NCBI RefSeq assembly: GCF_036711975.1
Contig: NW_027248941.1
Span: forward strand, 1,116,001 to 1,180,000
DNA length: 64,000 bases
Source of the DNA: Onthophagus taurus
Lineage: Eukaryota > Arthropoda > Insecta > Coleoptera > Scarabaeidae
Direction: 5' to 3'
The position numbers and the translations under genes were made by a program. Below, in pieces: positions 56,780 to 64,000 of this stretch. Every line of letters starts with the position of its first letter. Position 1 is the stretch's first letter. The notes beneath the pieces were generated by a model. It was not told the origin of the DNA, ran no database searches, and worked only from the letters and a program-made list of their open reading frames with translations.

Positions 56780-59700
56780 CTTTTTAAAAGCTTGAAAATT
56801 CTTTAATAATTCTTGATAGTTTCGAGTCGATTCATTAAAAATTGAATTTCTTGATATTTTTTGAAAAAAATTCAACAAATTTTCTTCCCTAAAAACGAAT
56901 CCAAACATTGTTGTGTTTAACAACTTTTTTCTCAAGAACTAAAAGATATTTTCAAAATCGGTCTATTTCATTAAAAAGCTTATACTTTTCTTAATAATCG
57001 CTGATAGTTTCGAGTCGATTCATTAAAAATTGGATTTTTCGCGATTTTTTGAAAAAACCGCAACAAATTCTCTTCCCTAAAATCGATGATAAACGTAGTT
57101 GTGTTTAACAATTTTTTTCTCAAGAACTAAAAGATATATTCAAAATCGGTCTTTTTCATTGAAAAGCTTATACTTTTCTTAATAATCGCTGATAGTGTCA
57201 AATCGATTCATTAAAAATTGGATTTTTCGCGATTTTTTGAAAAAACTGCAACAAATTCTCTTCCCTAAAATCGACGATAAACGTAGTTGTGTTTAACAAT
57301 TTTTTTCTCAAGAACTAAAAGATATTTTCAAAATCGGTATTTTTCATTGAAAAGCTTATACTTTCCTTAATAAGTGCTGATAGTTTCGAGTCGATTGATT
57401 AAAAATTGGATTTTTCGCGATTTTTTGAAAAAAACGCAACAAATTCTCTTCCCTAAAATCGACGAAAAACGTAGTTGTGTTTAATAATTTTTTTCTCAAG
57501 AACTAAAAGATATTTTCAAAATCCGTCTTTTTCATTGAAAAGCTTATACTTTTCTTAGTAAGTGCTGATAGTTTCGAGTCGATTCATTAAAAATTGGATT
57601 TCTCGCGATTTTTTTAAAAAACCGCAACAAATTCTCTTCCCTAAAATCGACGATAAACGTAGTTGTGTATAACAATTTTTTTCTCAAGAACTAAAAGATA
57701 TTTTCAAAATCGGTCTTTTTCATTGAAAAGCTTATACTTTTCTTAATAATCGCTGATAGTTTCAAATCGATTCATTAAAAATTGGAATTTTCGCGATTTT
57801 TTTAAAAAACCGCAACAAATTCTCTTCCCTAAAATCGACGATAATCGTAGTTGTGTTTAACAATTTTTTTCTCAAGAACTAAAAGATATTTTCAAAATCG
57901 GTCTTTTTCATTGAAAAGCTTATTCTTTCCTTAATAAGTGCTGATAGTTTCAAATCGATTCATTAAAAATTGGATTTTTCGCGATTTTTTTAAAAAACCG
58001 CAACAATTCTCTTCCCTAAAATCGACGATAATCGTAGTTGTGTTTAACAATTTTTTTCTCAAGAACTAAAAGATATTTTCAAAATCGGTCTTTTTCATTG
58101 AAAAGCTTATTCTTTCCTTAATAAGTGCTGATAGTTTCAAATCGATTCATTAAAAATTGGATTTTTCGCGATTTTTTTAAAAAACCGCAACAATTCTCTT
58201 CCCTAAAATCGACGATAAACGTAGTTATGTTTAACAATTTTTTTCTCAAGAACTAAAAGATATTTTCAAAATCGGTCTTTTTCATTGAAAAGCTTATACT
58301 TCCTTTAATAAGTGCTGATAGTTTCAAATCGATTCATTAAAAATTGGATTTTTCGCGATTTTTTGAAAAAACTACAACAAATTCTCTTCCCTAAAATCGA
58401 CGATAAACGTAGTTGTGTTTAATAATTTTTTTCTCAAGAACTGAAAGATATTTCCAAAATCGGCCTTTTTCATTGAAAAGCTTATACTTTCCTTAATAAG
58501 TGCTGATAATTTCGAATCGATTCATTAAAAATTGGATTTTTCGCGATTTTTTTAAAAAACCGCAACAAATTCTCTTCCCTAAAATCGACGATAAACGTAG
58601 TTGTGTATAACAATTTTTTTCTCAAGAACTAAAAGATATTTTCAAAATCGGTCTTTTTCATTGAAAAGCTTATACTTTTCTTAATAATCGCTGATAGTTT
58701 CAAATCGATTCATTAAAAATTGGAATTTTCGCGATTTTTTTAAAAAACCGCAACAAATTCTCTTCCCTAAAATCGACGATAATCGTAGTTGTGTTTAACA
58801 ATTTTTTTCTCAAGAACTAAAAGATATTTTCAAAATCGGTCTTTTTCATTGAAAAGCTTATTCTTTCCTTAATAAGTGCTGATAGTTTCAAATCGATTCA
58901 TTAAAAATTGGATTTTTCGCGATTTTTTTAAAAAACCGCAACAATTCTCTTCCCTAAAATCGACGATAAACGTAGTTATGTTTAACAATTTTTTTCTCAA
59001 GAACTAAAAGATATTTTCAAAATCGGTCTTTTTCATTGAAAAGCTTATACTTCCTTTAATAAGTGCTGATAGTTTCAAATCGATTCATTAAAAATTGGAT
59101 TTTTCGCGATTTTTTGAAAAAACTACAACAAATTCTCTTCCCTAAAATCGACGATAAACGTAGTTATGTTTAACAATTTTTTTCTCAAGAACTAAAAGAT
59201 ATTTTCAAAATCGGTCTTTTTCATTGAAAAGCTTATACTTCCTTTAATAAGTGCTGATAGTTTCAAATCGATTCATTAAAAATTGGATTTTTCGCGATTT
59301 TTTGAAAAAACTACAACAAATTCTCTTCCCTAAAATCGACGATAAACGTAGTTATGTTTAATAATTTTTTTCTCAAGAACTGAAAGATATTTCCAAAATC
59401 GGCCTTTTTCATTGAAAAGCTTATACTTTCCTTAATAAGTGCTGATAATTTCGAATCGATTCATTAAAAATTGGATTTTTCGCGATTTTTTGAAAAAACC
59501 GCAACAAATTCTCTTCCCTAAAATCGACGATAAACGTAGTTGTGTTTAACAATTTTTTTCTTAAGAACTAAAAGATATTTTCAAAATCGGCCTTTTTCAT
59601 TGAAAAGCTTACACTTTTCTTAATAAGTGCTGGTAGTTTCGAGTCGATTCATTAAAAATTGGATTTTTTACGATTTTTTGAAAAAACCGCAACAAATTCT

Positions 59701-62110
59701 CTTCCTTAAAATCGACGATAAACGTAGTTATGTTTAACAATTTTTTTCTCAAGAACTAAAAGATATTTTCAAAATCGGTCTTTTTCATTGAAAAGTTTAT
59801 ACTTTTCTTAATAACTGCTGATAGTGTCAAATCGATTCATAAAAAATTGGATTTTTCGCGATTTTTTGAAAAAACTGCAACAAATTCTCTTCCCTAAAAT
59901 CGACGATAAACGTAGTTGTGTTTAACAATTTTTTTCTCAAGAATTAAAAAATATTTTCAAAATCGGTCTTTTTCATTGAAAAGCTTATATTTTTCTTAAT
60001 AATCGCTGATAGTTTCAAATCGATTCATTAAAAATTGGATTTTTCGCGATTTTTTTAAAAAACCGCAACAATTCTCTTCCCTAAAATCGACGATAAACGT
60101 AGTTATGTTTAACAATTTTTTTCTCAAGAACTAAAAGATATTTTCAAAATCGGTCTTTTTCATTGAAAAGCTTATTCTTTCCTTAATAAGTGCTGATAGT
60201 TTCAAATCGATTCATTAAAAATTGGATTTTTCGCGATTTTTTTAAAAAACCGCAACAATTCTCTTCCCTAAAATCGACGATAAACGTAGTTATGTTTAAC
60301 AATTTTTTTCTCAAGAACTAAAAGATATTTTCAAAATCGGTCTTTTTCATTGAAAAGCTTATACTTCCTTTAATAAGTGCTGATAGTTTCAAATCGATTC
60401 ATTAAAAATTGGATTTTTCGCGATTTTTTGAAAAAACTACAACAAATTCTCTTCCCTAAAATCGACGATAAACGTAGTTGTGTTTAATAATTTTTTTCTC
60501 AAGAACTGAAAGATATTTCCAAAATCGGCCTTTTTCATTGAAAAGCTTATACTTTTCTTAATAAGTGCTGATAGTTTCAAATCGATTCATTAAAAATTGG
60601 ATTTTTCGCGATTTTTTGAAAAAACTGCAACAAATTCTCTTCCCTAAAATCGACGATAAACGTAGTTGTGTTTAACAATTTTTTTCTCAAGAACTAAAAG
60701 ATATTTTCAAAATCGGTCTTTTTCATTGAAAAGCTTATACTTTTCTTAATAATCGCTGATAGTTTCAAATCGATTCATTAAAAATTGAATTTTTCGCGAT
60801 TTTTTGAAAAAACCGCAACAAATTCTCTTCCCTAAAATCGACGATAAACGTAGTTGTGTTTAACAATTTTTTTCTCAAGAACTAAAAAATATTTTCAAAA
60901 TCGGTCTTTTTCATTGAAAAGCTTATACTTTTCTTAATAATCGCTGATAGTGTCAAATCGATTCATTAAAAATTGGATTTTTCGCGATTTTTTGAAAAAA
61001 CTGCAACAAATTCTTTTCCCTAAAATCGACGAAAAACGTAGTTGTGTTTAATAATTTTTTTCTCAAGAACTAAAAGATATTTTCAAAATCGGTCTTTTTC
61101 ATTGAAAAGCTTATACTTTTCTTAATAAGTGCTGATAGTTTCAAATCGATTCATTAAAAATTGGATTTTTCGCGATTTTTTGAAAAAACCTCAACAAATT
61201 CTTTTCCCTAAAAACGACGATTAAAACGTAATTGTGTTTAAAAATCTTTTTTTCAAGAACTAAAAGATATTTTCAAAATTCGTCTTTTTCATTGAAAAGC
61301 TTATACTTTTCTTAATAATCTCTGATAGTTTCAAATCGATTAATTAAAAATTGGATTTTTCGCGATTTTTTGAAAAAACCTCAACAAATTCTTTTCCCTA
61401 AAAACGACGATTAACGTAATTGTGTTTAAAAATCTTTTTTTTAAGAACTAAAAGATATTTTAAAAATTCGTCTTTTTCATTGAAAAGCTTATACTTTTCT
61501 TAATAATCTCTGATAGTTTCAAATCGATTCATTAAAAATTGGATTTTTCGCGATTTTTTGAAAAAACCGCAACAAATTCTCTTCCCTAAAATCGACGATA
61601 AACGTAGTTGTGTTTAACAATTTTTTTCTCAGGAACTAAAAGTTATTTTTAAAATCGATCTTTTTCATTAAAAAGCTTATACTTTCCTTAATAAGTGCTG
61701 ATAGTTTCGAGTCGATTCATTAAAAATTGGATTTTTCGTGATTTTTTGAAAAAACCACAACAAATTCTCTTCCCTAAAATCGACGATAAACGTAGTTGTG
61801 TTAAACAATTTTTTTCTCAAGAACTAAAAGATATTTTCAAAATCGGTCTTTTTCATTGAAAAGCTTATACTTTCTTTAATAAGTGCTGATAGTTTCAAGT
61901 TGATTCATTAAGAATTGGATTTTTCGCGATTTTTTGAAAAAACCTCAACAATTTTTTTTCCCTAAAAACGAATACAAACATTGTTGTGTTTAAAAATTTT
62001 TTTCTCAAGAACTAAAAGATATTTTCAAAATCGGTCTTTTTCATTGAAAAGCTTATACTTTTCTTAATAATCGCTGATAGTTTCAAATCGATTAATTAAA
62101 AATGGAATTT
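56780..62110 (+). repeat. Satellite array, ~187 bp monomer, about 28 copies, with 5-mer higher-order repeat
   Basis: Monomers run from 'gaaaagcttatactttt' through 'cgcgattttttgaaaaaa' and 'ttctcaagaactaaaagatat'. Diagnostic variants repeat at about 938 bp (for example 'gttgtgtataac' at 57662 and 58600), about five monomers, so part of the array (57.5-59.4 kb) is organised as a higher-order repeat. Monomers at both ends (56780-57000 and 61960-62110) are the most divergent, as expected for array edges. Confidence 0.95.
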
Positions 62111-63385
62111 TTCGCGATTTTCTAAACATTTTTGTGTTAAACATTTTGCATAAAAAATCACTTTCGAACACTTCGATGTTCTTTAATTTATTTATAAATT
62201 ATAATCAAACGACATCATTCATTCAGCAAACTCTTTCTCTCGCATTCTTCCCATTTAAAAATATTTCTCAACATACAAACTTCTTAAAGCCCCGTTACGC
62301 GTACGATCTCAAAAACCTCACCTCAAACCACTACCTCAAAAAGAACGATGAAAAATGATTACCGCCATTAATAATAAAGTTATAAATGCCTCGAGATATG
62401 TTTGCTTTAAAGCGGGTTTATTACTTTACGGAAGGAGTTAAATTATAGGTTAGGATTTTTTGGTTTTATCCCATTTAATTCCTTATTAACTTAATTAAAC
62501 CAAAAAAGAAAAAATTAAATGTTTTTTTTCTTTTCCTTTTTTTTTGTAGTCCAAAAACTGTGCCAACATCTTTAGGTACCGTTAAATTCGTTAGCCAGAT
62601 GGCGTTCGTTTCGATTTAAAATCGTAGTGACCTCCGCGAAATACATTTTTGGGGTCAACCGTTGAAGAGATAAAAAAAAGTCAAATTTAGAGCAAATTTT
62701 GATAAATTTTTGTAACCTCAAACGATTATAAAGTGGTTACACAACGTTATGATCCGAATTTTTAGGTCCACATTTTCAATCCGGCTTATAAACTCGCTTG
62801 GGTATTAAACGGTCTCAAGCTACAAAGATAGATCTCGTTGATATCCCGATATGGAACGGTTAATTTATTAAACACATCGTCTTGGAGAGAAGGCAACAAC
62901 TTGGCCTCTCATTCCTCGATCTCGGAGTCCTCCGAAACCGTTAAACCACACTTTATGCGAGTTCGAACCGATTTATACCCACATGGTAAACACACGCCTC
63001 CTTTCACTTCGCCAAGATAGTTAAATTTCAACAAAAAAATTTTTTTTAGTGCTTCTATTTAAAATAAAGACTTAAAATGTTTTGAGCTTAAAAGGAGCTG
63101 GTTCGAAATAGCATCTAGGAGATTAAGCATGTGTTTTATGGGGATTCGTTGGAAAACTGTTTCTTCTCAGCTTTAAGATCATGATCGTTGTGCAAACTGG
63201 AAAAGGCGCATTAAATTCCAAATAAACCGTTATAACGCCACTCAACTCAAGCTGTTATCGAAGACTTCTTCGATGGTTTTACTCGGAATTTTCGAGCGAG
63301 AGGAAAAAATACCGAGAAGTAACCTCTCACTGCGTTTAATGTAATTAAATGAAGACATTGAACTTAAAACTCAAATTTTTAAACA
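62111..63385. other. Unique spacer between oppositely oriented satellite arrays
   Basis: No recognised gene. A polypyrimidine tract ending in 'ttttttttgtag' (62534-62549) looks like a splice acceptor, and a plus-strand frame of 60 codons lies at 62838-63020, but neither has recognisable protein motifs. Some GC-richer sequence (62870-63010) differs from its surroundings and may be functional or foreign. Confidence 0.4.
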
Positions 63386-64000
63386 AAAAATCGTGTAAAA
63401 TCTAATTTTTAATGAATCGACTCGAAACTATCAGTGATTATTAAGGAAAGTGTAAGCTTTTTGATGAAAAAGAAGGATTTTGAAAATATCTTTTAGTTCT
63501 TGAGAAAAAAATTTTTAAACACAACAATGTTTGTATTCGTTTATTGGGAAAAGAATTTGTTGGGGTTTATTCAAAAAATCGCGAAAAATCCAATTTTTAA
63601 TGAATCGACTCGAAACTATCAGCAATTATTAAGAAAAGTATAAGCTTTTCAATGAAAAAGACCGATTTTGAAAATATCTTTTAGTTCTTGAGAAAAAAAT
63701 TTTTAAACACAACAATGATTGTATTCGTTTTTAGGGAAAAGAATTTGTTGAGGTATTTTCAAAAAATCGCGAAAAATCCAATTTTTAATGAATCGATTTG
63801 AAATTATCAGCGATTATTAAGAAAAGTATAAGCTTTTCAATGAAAAAGACCGATTTTGAAAATATCTTTTAGTTCTTGAGAAAAAAATTTTTAAACACAA
63901 CAATGATTGTATTCGTTTTTAGGGAAAAGAATTTGTTGAGGTATTTTCAAAAAATCGCGAAAAATCCAATTTTTAATGAATCGATTTGAAATTATCAGCG
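63386..64000 (-). repeat. Same ~187 bp satellite in inverted orientation, running off the window
   Basis: About 3.3 monomers that are the reverse complement of the 56780-62110 units ('aaatccaatttttaatgaatcga', 'ttttagttcttgagaaaaaa'). They contain the edge-type variant 'acaacaatg(t/a)ttgtattcgttt' also found at the right edge of the forward array (61965-61985). Confidence 0.95.

Noticed and set aside
62134-62358. 74-codon plus-strand frame
   Set aside because: No motif, Asn/Phe/Ser-rich composition as expected from AT-rich non-coding DNA, and it begins at the satellite edge.
1-64000. tRNA, rRNA, endogenous virus
   Set aside because: I looked for tRNA-like cloverleaf segments, conserved rRNA words and viral polymerase or envelope motifs and recognised none; the mobile DNA seen is transposon and non-LTR retrotransposon.

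Overview
This window looks like AT-rich nuclear DNA from an insect. It holds spliced, intron-bearing genes with clear insect or animal orthologs, many very short introns (48 to 63 bp), Tc1/mariner-type DD41D transposons and non-LTR retrotransposon pieces, and roughly 45% of it is tandem repeat. A beetle is plausible, but the sequence alone does not prove the order.

Layout, left to right. 1-6116 is a Jockey-like reverse transcriptase fragment followed by two tandem arrays; this probably lies inside or beyond the last visible intron of Kdm4. 6135-14133 (minus) is Kdm4, a JmjN/JmjC histone demethylase with one 4.2 kb exon and a Tudor exon; its 3' end is not in the window. It is divergently paired with RMND1 (14668-15720, plus), a mitochondrial translation factor. 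17291-19211 (minus) is Vps33A, a Sec1/Munc18 subunit of HOPS/CORVET. Its terminal coding exon is followed by four more tandem copies of itself in a 316-bp repeat. Vps33A is divergently paired with the purine synthesis gene Prat/PPAT (19785-21622, plus), whose 3' end is also duplicated in tandem. 22736-32312 (plus) is a PTP-ER/PTPRR-type MAP-kinase phosphatase, split by a 7.4 kb nest of transposons inside what appears to have been a 51-bp intron.

32950-35350 is a ~130-bp satellite. 35486-41097 (minus) is rabphilin (Rph), and 41597-49660 (minus) is an unrecognised 978-residue PTB-domain protein. Introns of both genes carry the same hairpin-forming repeat array, rich in ATGGCGG. 50255-55450 is an array with a GCCGAGGCAGC/GCTGCCGAGG palindrome, the same core as the array at 929-2695, and it is interrupted by a 2.0 kb DD41D mariner-like element with ~340-bp terminal inverted repeats. 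56780-62110 is a ~187-bp satellite with 938-bp higher-order structure; the same satellite reappears in opposite orientation from 63386 to the window end.

The genes are ordinary housekeeping or neuronal genes and do not form a pathway. The main novelty is in the repeats: terminal-exon amplification in Vps33A, a sequence core shared by several otherwise different arrays, hairpin-forming intronic arrays, and an intron inflated about 150-fold by a single insertion site. I did not see a new multi-gene system, CRISPR array, tRNA or rRNA.
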